64,000 nt of DNA. Origin: Helicoverpa zea. Its lineage: Eukaryota > Arthropoda > Insecta > Lepidoptera > Noctuidae. The stretch spans positions 1,116,001-1,180,000 of the forward strand of contig NC_061454.1 in the NCBI RefSeq assembly GCF_022581195.2, given 5' to 3'. How positions within the stretch are numbered: position 1 is the stretch's first letter; every line of letters begins with the position of its first letter. A model generated the notes under the pieces. That model ran no database searches and was not told the origin of the DNA. It was given only the letters and a program-made list of their open reading frames with translations. The translations under genes were made by a program, and so were the position numbers. Positions 1 to 12,800 of this stretch are shown piece after piece.

Positions 1-1346
1 GGATATTAGTTTAAATTGATTAAAAATAAATATGATTACATTATTTCAGCGTAAGGTATAGTAAAAGATATGCTTCTCTTGACAGGTAACTATCATACTC
101 AATATGTGTTAACTGATAAATATTTTAACCATTCTTTCATAGACTACTTAACTGACTTCCCCAGTTACTGAAAAATTTCTTATAACCCTAGATCTTTTTT
201 TCAATTTATTTTACGGAAGGAAAATATCAAACAAGTGGGTAGAAGCCGAAAGTAGTGATTTTTGGAAAGAAATATCCACTTTAACTTTTTGGTACTTAAA
301 AAGGGATACATTAAAATTTGCCACAGAGACCCATCCGTGTTCCCTAAATAGCCCTTTACATCCCAAAAGAACAATGTCAGACGTCCATACTAACTTAGGC
401 TCAATAAAAATATTTCATGTACAGTGAAAATTCTTACAGTTTTTTGTGTAGTTTAATGTCAGAAGCTTTTCTATGTTTTCCACTTTTGCATGGAACTTCT
501 CAAAACCAAAGTATTCCAAATTATTAAAACGAAAAACCTGAACTCGATAAACAAAATAATTACTTATTAACATGATATTTTTTTTGGAAAAGTTCTAGAT
601 AACAATTAAATATTTTATAAGAAGTTAGTATTTTATGTTTAAATTTTTGTAGTAAAGAACTTTGTGTCCGTGAGAATTTATTTTTAAAAGTTGATTGGGT
701 GGGCCGAAACCTGACATTGTTCTTGAAGGCTGACCCCCGTTTTGGCCGTCTTTCACCCGTGTATACAAGCATTTTCAATCAAATCATCTTAGTGAATGTT
801 CAACACTCCTTATCAGCTAAACTTGAGAACAATTTACTAGGTTTATGACGACGTGAAATCTCGCACCGTATCCAATTGTAGACATTGTAAATGGAATTAT
901 ATATACCGGTTGTTTACATCACACTACTTTTCTATATCGGATTAATATTGTTATCGATACAAAAATGAATGAAAAACCTAAGACATTTATGTACACATTC
1001 TGTCACGGTTATTTAGCAACGTCTGTTTCACTCGTATCCTAAGCACACTGCCTATACAGTCTGATGAAACAGCTTATCATATTCTATATCACTTATATGT
1101 CCTTATCTCAGCAACTACTACTTGACCGATTTGAAAATATTCTTCTAGCCTTAGGTAGTATAGTTGTCAAAGAAGGGAAGTTCATTGGGAGTTTTACCCT
1201 GGTGGACTAAGTAATTCCAAGATATGTCTGACGTACTAAAAATATTATTAACATTGACACCCCCATTAAACCCAATATACAACCATTCTAATCATCAAAA
1301 TTGATTAAAATCGCACCCAATTAATTCCATATTCCATCATTTCCAG
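1..1346. other. Intron of the calumenin-like gene
   Basis: AT-rich sequence with no exon that I can support in any frame. It ends in a pyrimidine-containing stretch and TTCCAG, the acceptor of the last exon. The two short open frames in it (near 560-778 and overlapping the exon antisense) have no recognisable protein features. Confidence 0.5.
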
Positions 1347-1515
1347 TGAAATAGCAGACGAAGAAGTGGACCATCTCTTCGCTTCAGCAGACGACGACCA
1401 CGACGACCTGCTATCATTCGAGGAGATACTCCGTCACCACGACGTGTTCGTCGGCAGCGAGGCCACGGACTACGGCGGCGATCTCATGGGAGAACACTTT
1501 GATGATGAGCTCTGA
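1347..1515 (+). CDS. Calumenin/reticulocalbin-family ER calcium-binding protein, last coding exon
   Basis: This is a partial gene: only the last coding exon is in the window. It starts after the acceptor TTCCAG ending at 1346 (one base completes the previous codon) and runs 55 codons to TGA at 1513-1515. It contains an EF-hand loop (D-D-D-H-D-D-L-L-S-F-E-E, Ca ligands at loop positions 1, 3, 5, 9 and 12), then HHDVFVGSEATDYG, which matches the conserved tail of calumenin, reticulocalbin and ERC-55. It ends in HFDDEL, a variant of the HDEL-type ER retrieval signal. The family comprises multi-EF-hand luminal chaperone-like proteins of the secretory pathway. The upstream 1.3 kb is intron; the remaining exons lie outside the window. 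The family call is confident; the exact paralogue is not resolved. Confidence 0.85.
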
Positions 1516-1735
1516 ACCATCTGTTTTGTGGCTCTTCGCGTTGCTATTAGAATACGTTGAGGGTGAGTGTGTCTTAAAGTGGGGGTACTTTGGCTTTTTT
1601 GTCGACTTAAGTTTGCGAGTATTTTAGGTAAAAAGTTCAAGTGGATCCAAGTTGATTTGAAGTAGCAAAAATTTTGTTTAAAATACTCAAAATATCTAAA
1701 AAACAAAACACTGTCGACATCGTCACCTCTCGAGC

Positions 1736-1800
1736 CTTTTTCCCAATTATGATAGGGTCGGCTTCCAGTCGAACCATTCGGTTACATCTGTAGCTGATGA
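1736..1800 (-). repeat. Lepidopteran interspersed repeat fragment (3' tail type)
   Basis: On the minus strand it reads GACTGGAAGCCGACCCTATC and then ATAATTGGGAAAAAG. The same tail occurs on the plus strand at 18590-18640 and 29400-29450, so it is a dispersed repeat tail inserted in the calumenin-like 3' UTR. Confidence 0.6.
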
Positions 1801-1887
1801 GATGTAGCGACAATAATAGTTATGTTGTAGTTGTCTTATATACGTATTTATAGACTTTATAGCAAGTTTGCTTTAAGCTTAGCTTTA

Positions 1888-1893
1888 AATAAA
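1888..1893 (+). terminator. Candidate polyadenylation signal of the calumenin-like gene
   Basis: First clean AATAAA downstream of the TGA, about 370 bases into the 3' UTR. Other AATAAA motifs follow (near 1998 and 2473), so a longer 3' UTR is possible. Confidence 0.35.
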
Positions 1894-2580
1894 AAAGTCA
1901 AAGTACGCTCAGCTTTTGACACCATCTTTCAAGTTAAGTTCATACTCAGAACATGAAATTAGCGGTACCTTTATGTTAAATGTTAACAACTCACTTGAAT
2001 AAAGCAATACTACAGTATGAACTGTTATATCAACGTATAGACGCGAAGATTTTCAATTCAAAGAGCGGATTTAAACGCACAATATACTTAAATAAATAAG
2101 TTATAAGACTTCCGCCGTTCAAGAGAATGGAATAACACGCCATTAAGTTTGGCGCGAACTATACCTTGTAACTATTGTATAGTACACTAGAAACATTTGT
2201 ACCAAAATATAGGTATAGGCATTCGCCAATCAGAACTAAGTTATATCACGTGATCTTTGTAAAGAACCAATGGCAGTCCTTTATTTCCTATTTAAACTGT
2301 ACGTGCTATATAAGTATAGTTTCTATATTTATGTTCTGTGAGCCCGAGTTTTAATTAGAAATATTGATAATAAATTAAGTTGTCAAGTCCTAATCGGCAG
2401 ATTTTTTTACTAAAATTGTATTTTAACTCAATATTTTCTGTAATGCTTGATGAACTCATTTTATGTATTTATGAATAAATTATTGCCATTTATCGACAAA
2501 ATTATGTTGGAAAGTCAATTTTATCTTTATCTGTGAAAACATCTCATATATTGTGTCGACGTCGATACTTATGTAATTTA

Positions 2581-2813
2581 TTATAGTTCGGCCATTCAGA
2601 GAATGCGTTCCTGACACGTCGCGATTGAACTGACGACGTAATAACATTCATTGATTATTGATATAATAATGTTGTTTTAATGCTCCTCAATTGTTAAAAC
2701 GGTAAACAACCAGCAAAAATATTTTTATCGTAACTGCAACGCCATTGCAAAGTTACGTCGTCAGTTCAATCGCGACGTGTCAGGAACGCATTCTCTGAAT
2801 GGCCGAACTATAA
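2581..2813. mobile_element. MITE with 61-bp perfect terminal inverted repeats
   Basis: The left arm 2581-2641 begins TTATAGTTCGGCCATTCAGA. Its exact reverse complement is the right arm 2753-2813. The 111-bp interior is AT-rich and non-coding. TTA lies immediately outside both ends (2578-2580 and 2814-2816), consistent with a 3-bp target duplication of PIF/Harbinger type. Perfect arms imply a young insertion or gene conversion. Confidence 0.85.
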
Positions 2814-3210
2814 TTATTAGTATTATTTAATAGATTTATATTAGTTTCAAATTGCGGCCTAATTTTAATGTAGTGTGTTATCGAAATGTTTACCTCCAAC
2901 TGGCAACTAGGTATAATAATATAATCAATAATCTCTCATGTGGCTTTACTTGAATAAATAAATTAATGCAATTCATTAGTTACTTAAATATTGTGAGGAA
3001 AACATTTCGTGTTGGTCAGCTTATTATTATTCAACCAGTGACAATATAAAACATTAAGCAAACAACCTGGCGGAATTTTCCTGAACGATTGTAATTCAGG
3101 GTTCCCATGACACCATATATAGTAAATAAATATGTAAAATGTACCTACTTCATTGTACAAAGATATTCAATAATTTGAGGTAATAGCTGCTTTATATAAT
3201 ACTATATAAT

Positions 3211-3306
3211 GGACACACTCAGAGAACATTTAGTGACGGATTGTCAAAGAAATCCTTCACTAAGGAATGGCTTAAGTAATCATCAAATGTCTCTGAGTGC
3301 GGAGGA
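3211..3306. mobile_element. Small hairpin MITE, copy 1
   Basis: Palindromic element whose right arm ends AAATGTCTCTGAGTGCGGAG. It matches the copies at 9881-9983 and 17573-17690, which share the core CCATTCCTTAGTGA. This copy has a shortened left arm (CACACTCAGAGAACATTTAG). Confidence 0.75.
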
Positions 3307-6164
3307 TAATATCGTGCATTATGTAATTCAGTACATAGACTAGTCATACAATATTAATATATTTTAAGATACAGATTTACATTAATGAACATTGTTTAAG
3401 AAGTTATTAGGCCGTACTGTCATGTATTATCAATTAACCAATAAATGTAAAAATGCTTATTAAACAATGTTTATAATTAATAAGATCTTTTGTTTATTTG
3501 AACCCCACGAGTCATTTTAAAATACCGAAGCAAAAATTAAACGTTATTAAAGCTATTAATGACTTAGAATGGCAACACCGAATTATTAATAGCTTATTGT
3601 CATTGTAGAAATCGTAGACAAGTATATTTCTGGGAACAAGGATAAAATAAAACACCAAAAGCAAGTCCATTTACAATGTTTTTTTAATCAATATAATAAT
3701 ATTCTTAATAAATCCAAAATATTTACACAATACAAAAAACATACAATACTACCATGATCGGCGTCCGTGGCCAGCAGTGACGGCCAGTGCTACTTACTAA
3801 CCAATATCGGGGAAACTGCTTGCAACCACTACTCTATTGCGTTGGCTAAGAGTTCAATATTGTGTGCCGCTTCCTCAACAGGCTTTACACCACAACGTTA
3901 AATAAAACAAGTAATTTGTTAAACAAATGACCGTTTACATGGGTTTCTAAACTTGTGGCCGATACAAATTTTAACTAGGAAGCGGCGTCAACGCTCAAGA
4001 TTGAACCATTCCGTGGTACGCTACAACAAACACACACGGACATCAAAACTATCACGAAATGATAGAACGGGGCTCGCGTACCACGGAACGGCCCTCAAAT
4101 GCATCTATAAGCTTTGATTAATAAACGTTAAGTGACACTTGCGTATCGATATTTTTTTCCCAATGATGGGTGTGGAGTGTTAGAAATTCTCTTGTATTAC
4201 AAAACTGACGCGTCAACACAAATTCCATTCCCGCAAGGTGTTCGACTGTACCTATCCTTCTTATAGATAAATTATAAATTGCTAAGTAAGGAGTGATGCA
4301 AGCTTCAAAGGAAATAAAAGTGATTTCTCAGAACAAGCGAAAAACGAGCGTTCACACTGCGGTGTAATGCTGGCTATATTATAGCAATTCATGTTGGACT
4401 TCAAGAACGATATGCAACTGGCGAACGCTACAAGTACTTGCAATATATCGACAAATAGAGGTGTGATAGCTATCGGAATTATCGATGTCGATACTACAGT
4501 CTAATATTATCGACATTGTAAGTTTCGGGTTCCGCAGGCCCCAGCGAGTCCTCCCTGTATGGAATGCGATTATAAAAAAAAGGATACGACATTATGACCC
4601 CACCGTTTACATTTTACTTATAAAATATAAATTATACAAGACAATATACATAATAATTAATAATATGTATAGAACAATTTATCCATCGAATAATTAGTGT
4701 TTTAAAAATAACTATATAACTTCCTAACTGAGAAGTGTAAATCTATTTCATTAAATAACTATGCCATATTATATTATTTTGAACTAAAATAATGTATGGA
4801 TGAATGTACCTACACATTTCAACGAGAATTGATTTTATTATTAGTACTATGAAGGGATCTCCGTTTATACACGATTTATTCCCAACCGATGCACTGCAAT
4901 GGGAACATTCCCAAAAGATACACTCTAGAGATACTTCGCACTTTTAGGACCATTTAGGGACTTAGTTGTAGTCAATTTAGTTTCAGGAATTAGTCTACAA
5001 AGACGAAGTATACAAGTATCGAGCGAAGCTTACATGGAGCGGGAAAGGGTCGGCATACATGGAACCTTCATCGTATGAACGTGACTACCCAGAGGGAAGT
5101 AAACTCCTTACTTATAAATGTTACTCTATATTTATATAAAATTACTATATTCCACGAAGCGTAACTTTTTCGTATTGTAGACACATACTTGTCATTAAAA
5201 TTCATTTCTGATCTCTCAAACTTAAAAACGAATATACATTTATTAAAATAAAAATTTCGCTAAACAGTGCAGATACAAATAATAACATTTATAAGTAAAT
5301 GAACATGAGACATTGAGACGACAGCTAGTTTTGTGGCGACAAACAAAACTGCACTTTTCATAGTAAAATGGTTATTTTTTATTTATTTGAAGCGTTGAGA
5401 TTTTATTTAGGAAAATAGTAATTTTATTTGTCGCCACAGCTAAGTGAAAAGATGATAAAAATAATATTAAATGTATATGTAACGATACACGAATGTAAAT
5501 GCACCTTCACCAATTAATTTTGACATAAACGCTTCTATTTTACACACAATATACTTCAGCTGAAGAAACGCTCAATAATAACTATTGAACTTTCTGTTTT
5601 TAGCAATTTTTTATAACCTTTAGTTCTAAGTTTAGATACCTGATTGTAATATCTCCAAGTGAAGTATATTGTATAATATTTAATAGTATAACACAAGCTC
5701 AATTACTGCTAAAACGAAGGAATCTCGTTAACCCTACGGCACAGTGCACTGCTATCTGATACAAACGAAAGTAAATATAATCATTTTTATTACATTTTTC
5801 ATTACAGTTACAAATAAGTTTTAAAACTAGTTATCATTTTTTTATAATTAGCTTGTTTTTATTAATAATATATAATGTTTTAATGCGGCCCGCGTGGACG
5901 TACAAACACACTTTATATAAATATATATGAGGCGAGGCAGGCTCGCGAGGCGTGTCACTTTAAAGATAAATATTGCAAGAAATAAGTAGATATACATTAT
6001 GTATACAGCTAAAGACCACCCCGCGAGGCATAACTCGATAACAATTCGCTAATTTGTTGAGAAACATAAAATACATATACCACACGAGGCGCAGACGAAA
6101 CGTTGGAAAACTGCGAAACGACTTTTATACGAGGCAAACTCGATGTTTCTAGATGTTTTATTTC

Positions 6165-6227
6165 GTATAACAATTCTACCCTGTACAAAGTATATCGTAT
6201 TCTCTACGCAGCATAGAATTGTTATAC
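6165..6227. other. Hairpin in the GC-rich patch downstream of Rab5
   Basis: GTATAACAATTCTA (6165-6178) is exactly complementary to TAGAATTGTTATAC (6214-6227), with a 35-nt loop. It lies in the possible Rab5 3' UTR. The stem is short for a microRNA precursor, so I name only a structure. Confidence 0.5.
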
Positions 6228-6254
6228 TACAGCCGCCATACCTATGTGGTGATT

Positions 6255-6297
6255 GTATGAGGCGAGGCACACGACACGACTGCGCCTCGCCTCATAC
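6255..6297. other. GC-rich hairpin adjacent to the previous one
   Basis: GTATGAGGCGAGGC (6255-6268) pairs perfectly with GCCTCGCCTCATAC (6284-6297) across a 15-nt loop. GAGGC/GCCTC words recur many times between 5930 and 6330, as though a short GC-rich unit had been amplified in both orientations. Confidence 0.5.
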
Positions 6298-6822
6298 ACG
6301 GCGAGGCGGTTGGAAGTGCCTCGTGTGATACGTGGCTCGTGTGTGTCCGGCCGCGCGGGCCGGCGGCGGAGTGGCGCGTGGCGGTGACGTCACTACATAC
6401 CTCAACCCGCGACCACGCCTGAGCCTAACGGCGGTTTTGTCTGCAATTTTGAGAAAACGTCTACTTTAATACTGATATGATTAACAAAAATTCGAGAGGA
6501 AAATACTAGAACCAACTGAACCCCCAAGCATATAATCTGTTGAAAGAGATGATATGTTGAACAATTGTTCAAAATGAAAAAACAAAAAAGCTACAAAAAG
6601 GCTGTTGGCAAAACTTATCGTCTGATATTATCACAAGGATTTATTATTGACTTCAGGAACGTATTGCGGCTGCATTTCATAAAAAGGTCCATTCAACAAA
6701 AAATACCAGTGTTATTGACCCCTTGTATGCCGATGGCGAGGCTCTACGCTCTATTGTTGTCTAATTAGCGGCATTGAAGCAGTGAAGCCCGGTGGTATAT
6801 GTGTACTGACCAGACGTGGGTA

Positions 6823-9800
6823 TCACTTGCAGCAGGAGGAGGAGCGCGGCTGCTCGGCGTCGCCCAGCCGCCGCGCGCCGCCCGCCGCCGCGCTGCCGCC
6901 GCCCTCGCTCTTTGGTAACTTGTTCGCTGGAAATACAAGCAAATCACCTATGAGATAAACCTATTCATAAATAGTTCATGTTCTTCAAAAATCTGAGAAT
7001 GAAAACTTTTGTCCGATAGCGCCCAACACAGATCTGATAGTTCAGACATTACATCGACGAAGCCATTTCAGTAACCTGGAATGGCTTCGTCGATGTAACG
7101 GTATTTGCCACGCCGTCCAACAGGCGTCAACCTTACGGATAATCAAAGCGGATCAGCAACTGCAAAACTTGGATGCGAGTAGACGTCTCCATGCTTACGA
7201 CTACAATTCCAATTAGACTGCGTTGGAGTACGGAATTTTATAAAAAGAATAACAAATGACATTGAATTGAATAACTCAAAGTTAATAATATACTGACGAT
7301 ACATTCCCAAATTGATGTATGCTGTGAATTTACAAATATTCTGGAATTCGAAACAGTTACCAAAACCTGAATCACTAGGGCTCCAGAAAGAAACATGATT
7401 AGGTTTTCAGTCAAACAGCCTCGGCACCCCTCAGCTTCATTCCTAAAGAGGTATACAACAAAGTCCCACTCACCGATAGCTAAGAATATGTCGTTAACAT
7501 TCATGGCGGTCTTGGCGCTAGTCTCCATGAAGAGCAGGCCGTTCTCGTCCGCGTAGGCCTGCGCCTCCTCGAACTCGACCATGCGCTTGGCGGCCAAGTC
7601 ACTCTTGTTGCCCGCTAGTGCTATCACTATGGACGGAGAAGCTTGCCGTTGGAGCTCCTTCACCCAGTTCTTGGCGCGACCGAATGTGTCCTGAAGATTT
7701 CAAGAAAGAACATTATAATACATAGTAATGAGATAGGTCGGATGGTCTAAAATTGTGTCCTATCAAAGTTGTCGGAAAGGCAAGATGAATTGGGCCATTC
7801 CAACATTGCTCAAAAACGTTGGGGGATAAGTGGAATTTCGTTTGTTTCCTAATAGTAGACCTAATCATAAGTAGACAAAAGTAGTGAATGTAATGTAAGA
7901 TAGCATATGTACTCCAAAATTTTGAAACATCTCAAATAATTACAAAACATGTCACAATAGTAATCAAAATCATGAAAGACCAGGTTCCCCAGATACGGGT
8001 CACCTAGCACCTAGACTATTTTGACCTACTAAGAAAAAGACCCTTATATATTTATTATTCGGCAACTTCTATCTCTGATATATTCTTCCACGTTCAACTG
8101 CCTCGTTGGTCTAGCTGTCGCAAGTGCGGCTGCTGAGCACGAAGTCTCGGGTTCGATTCCCGAGTCGGGCCGAAATCGCTTTGTGGGTTTTAGAAGACTT
8201 TCACAAAGCAGCCCGGAGCCTGGAAGCTGGTGATTGATTCACCCGTGCATCGGAGAGCACGTAAATGTCGGTCCTGCGCTTGATCTCTCTCCGGTCGTGT
8301 CGGATTACCGTCCCATCGGGCTATGAGAGTTAAGGAATAGTGAGTGCACCTGTGTCTGCGCAAATGCTCGTGCACTATAATATGTCCTGCGTAGTTGGCT
8401 AATCTCCTTACATGAGAACAGCCGCCGTAGCCGATAATCGGCTAGGAGGACATCATCATCATCATATTCTTCCAAATATTTATCAATGAGATAAGGTAAT
8501 TCGGACGATAACCTGCTGACAGTTAACTATCAGTCTGCTATACCATTATCAGTCAGTCCTTTGGTCCATATCGGTAGAGATTTCATGACAAAGATTATAC
8601 AGACATCCATGAAAGAACGATGATCAAATTACTGACCTTAATACGTAAACTATTCTGAATATAAAATATGCAAACTTATTGCAACTGTAAGAAGACTGTA
8701 CAATTTTCGATTCCTTCAACTTTAATATTTTTAGAGAGAAACTATACTACGCAGTATGTAAGATAATATTTTATATCTTCCAGATTATCACTCATTTATT
8801 TTTTATGATTATTACATACAGTACTAAAATGACCTTTTACTGAACTGAATAGACTTATCCTTGCAATAGGACCACAAAGTTTATAAAACCACATTCCAAC
8901 GTATAAAATATGCGCATCAAAGCAAATAATATATTACACATGAATTAATTACAGACAGACATGAGTACTATTGGTTTCCGGCGATGTAGTGAATGACACA
9001 TGCTATCTAACCTAGTACTATACATATTATACTAACTGTGAAATATCGAACGCCAGACGACAACATATCAATACATTTGTAATTATTCACAGAAATAGCG
9101 ACTACATGGTCGAACCACCCTATCGATTTAAGAAGTATTTTTTGGGGCCATTCCTGGTAATTTTGAGGTGCTTTATTGCGGTTTATCTATTTAATTAGAA
9201 AACTATATGTACTGTATTTACAATGATTGGAAATTTTTAGAGCGATAATCTTCGAATTCAAAATTCAATCGAATTAAAAAAAATAAAGAAATCACGTTTC
9301 TAGTGGGTTAATGTAAATAGGGGTACTATTTGCGTTGGATATAAAACCAAGTTTTACTAATAGGGAATGTAAAAAGTCCGGTTAAGCAGTACACGGCCTC
9401 CTAGGCTGAACTGCGAGATGCCATACAAAAAAAAAAAAAAAAAAAAAAATAGGGAATGTAAAGTTTGTTAAAAAAAAATGCAAAATTAGGTACTAAGAAG
9501 CTTTGCTTGTGGAAACTGATGTGTCCTCGGTTACTGGTCGCCTCATTGGACTTCGAACAAAGTAGGTATCTAAGACCCGTACAAAAACTTAAAACAGGCT
9601 ATTGCTCTTTCTGATACACCTTTGAATCTGTATTTAATATCGGCAGAAAACCTGTTCATCTATACCTCTATGCAAATATAATAAAGCGGAAACATTTTTT
9701 GTTTTTTGTACCCTAAAGGCTCCAAAACTACATCGACTTGAACGATTATTTCACTGTTGGAACGCTACACTAATTCCCGAGTTGCATAGGCTATATTTTA

Positions 9801-12800
9801 TCCCGGCACGGGCAGTAGTTCCCACGGGACGCGGGTGAAACCGAAAGTCAAATATAAATTGCATTAACACATCATATACTCCCCACTCAGAGACATTTGA
9901 TGGCTACTTAAGCCATTCCTTAGTGAATAATTTGTATGACATTCCGTCACTAAGGAGTAATCATTAAATGTCTCCGAGTGGGGAGGTAAGATGACGTCCA
10001 TTAAACTTAGCGCCATCAACTGCACCGCATATCTAGCTACATTTTCCACACATCACATGAAGTTATGTACAGTAAATATTTATAGCGCATAACATACACG
10101 TCCGTTATCTGTCTGTCGGCGCGCCCTTGAACTCGAAGACTTACTTGTTTAATGCCATTTAAAGTATTGACCGCCACCGAAATAAACTGATTTCTATGTT
10201 TAAACATACAAATGTGTGAATTAGATACGCAGGTGTTAATTTGAATAGGTGTATAAATAAATGTATAAAAACGAGAAAAATACGGCGAACAGGAAACGTG
10301 CAACGGTACAATTCGGAAATCCTCCTATTTATAAGATTCAGTTTGAATCGTAAAAATAAAATTCGGAAATATTTAAGAACCTTAAATCTATAATATAAAA
10401 ATGAATCGCAAAATGTGTTGGTAAGCGCATAACTCAACAACGCCTGGACCAATTTGGCTAATTCTTTTTTTGTTGTGTTTGTTATTGTCAGGAGAAGGTT
10501 CTTATGAAAAAAAAAATAGGATAAAGTAGAGAAGTCAGTTGACGGGAGCGAAGCCGCGGGCAAAAGTTAGTTTTTCATAAAATTAATAGACTTATTAAGG
10601 TAGTAATTTGTGTTAGAGTCTTATGTATTTTATATGCCAATAAGATTTTATAAGATAACTCCCATATTTACTTAACCCTTTCTCTACAACGAAGACAGAT
10701 ATCTTATAACGTTATGTATGGGCACGCTTATTTGACCTTTTCGAAATGGATAGTGTTTACATTCGTTAAAATTAGGCTATTAAACAGCTAAACCGGTACT
10801 AATGTAATGCACAGCAAATAAACACTTGCATAACTAATAAGCTATTTTATACATATTTTATTTTTGGTTATCCCATTCCTATAAGGGCTCATCTTGTAAC
10901 CGCAACATATATAAACTAATCGACCCTTCCCAATAAAAACATAACAAATTATTCGAAATACAAATACTATAAATAAACAAATTCTGTTGTTGCCTCGTAC
11001 TATAGTCTGTTTTTTAATCTCGTAGACTAAACTGACATTACGAGTGTGGTCAGTTTATTGCAAATTCTTAAATAGTGATGTGGCACGACCGAAACTTAGC
11101 GTTAATAAAATCAAGTATCGTTTTTTTACAATACGTCAAATAATGGGCTTATTCTTGATGATTACGCATGGCGTTGCGTGTTCAGTTATCCCTGGCAATT
11201 TGTAGCAAGTCGTATAGCCGTGTGTACGTACGTGAATTGTAAATATAAAACTTTGAATGAATATTAAATTCGTCTATTATAGATAAAAAGTTACGATTCA
11301 AAAAACCGGTATCGTAAGTACAACACTGCACAAGAAAGCTAGCAACATTATTTGTAAGTTTGACATTTTGCAAGTGTCAATTTAGTCTACGAGATTAAAA
11401 AACAGACTATAAGAAATCAAAACGTAGTCATTAGCCATGGCCTCATAGTTGGCGGGTAATCCCACTATCTGTGCCACAGATAACGAATTCGATGGTTTTA
11501 TTTTTTTATCTATGCTCCTGTTATCGTAGAGGGAATAAACTAGACTTTTCATGTATTTTTTATTTTCCAATATTACAATGTAGTATCGCGGATATTTTTT
11601 ATGTCATGTTTAGGAAGGGAAGAAGTTGTAAGAAAATTAAAGTGCTTTGTAGAAGAAACAGGTTCTGAAAGATTTTTAGCTTAACTTTAAATTCATATTT
11701 TAACTGATCCTTATTCTATGTATATTGCGGAGTCTTTACGTCCTACAGGAAATAAAATTAAAGTCTTTCTATTATTATTATAGGGAAAACTGACCAACAT
11801 CAAAACCTAAATGGAAAAAAGCGACAAATTATTTTTGATAATAAGCAATTTGATTTTATATAGGCGGTTAGAGATAAACTATGGAATGTTGGTAATCCAT
11901 ACCTATTATATGAAGAGATAAATATTAAGGCTGATTTACATTGAGCCAGTAACTGACGTCAGTGTAGGCGCCGAAAACTGACGCGTGCTATTTACACGAA
12001 CTATTACAGTCACTGTACTGACTTCAAATCAATTTACACGATGGCAGTGCCGGGTCAGCACTGACTTGTCAGTGGACTGACGTCAGTTACTGACTCAATG
12101 TAAATCAGCCATTATTATGTCTGTGTGTTGTATATACTATTATGCGTGTATATTATTATGTCATTATGAACTACAGTTTGACATATAGATAGCAAATATG
12201 GTGAAGAGTAGCAAATACATTTAGCTAAAGACACAAGTTTTAAGACCTTAAGACAGTCGAGACACAATGAGAAGAGAGTCGAAATTGAAAAAATAAAGGA
12301 ATGGAAAAGTTCATTCTTGTGATATATAGGTACTTTTTTTTGGTTTGAAGTAATCAAATGACACGTCCTGCTGTGGATGCAGCGGTTTATAGGTACTTTC
12401 ACCGACTGTTGTGGAGCCTGAAGTTAGGCAAAAAGGCTGTGCAGCTTTCCTAAGACACACTGCGCAGCCAAACAGGTCACGCTCTCTAAGATACATAGAC
12501 CGCTATCTGTCCCAAGGTTTGATAAGACTTCCACACTTTCTCCTTCAGTTCTCATTGAACGTATCGTCACACACGTCCGTACCGTGTGTTTACGGAGAGA
12601 GAGGGGTGATTAAGCCTATAACTGAAGTATAAATAGAAACAACTATGAATTACTAGCTTCTGCCCACGCTGAAGCCCACGTCATGACACGCATGCAACAG
12701 AACCAATAGCATTAATGACGAGTAAGAATACCTAGCTTTGCCCTACCTATAATATTTTCAGTTTTGAATACTAATGTTACACTTGCCGCTTGTCCATGAA

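Larger units (their letters stand above)
3307..6822. other. Rab5 3' UTR and/or intergenic region
   Basis: No coding exon recognised. It lies downstream of the Rab5 stop (minus strand) and converges with the calumenin-like 3' end. It holds a nested inverted-repeat structure at 3867-4088 (GCCGCTTCCT at 3867 pairs with AGGAAGCGGC at 3977; TTCCGTGGTACGC at 4009-4021 pairs with 4076-4088), a short inverted repeat around TGTGGCGACAAA (5332 and 5428), and a GC-rich CpG patch at 5885-6420. Minus-strand AATAAA motifs (for example 6641-6646 and 6156-6161) could end the Rab5 transcript. Confidence 0.4.

Noticed and set aside
6165..6227. MicroRNA precursor (TACCCTGTA resembles the miR-10 seed region)
   Set aside because: Only a 14-bp stem with a large loop; the following bases do not match miR-10 and the opposite arm does not pair. 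Reported only as a hairpin.
8100..8172. tRNA gene
   Set aside because: Boxes A and B are present, but the sequence continues into a SINE body with tail and target duplication, and the acceptor-stem pairing is not that of a functional tRNA.
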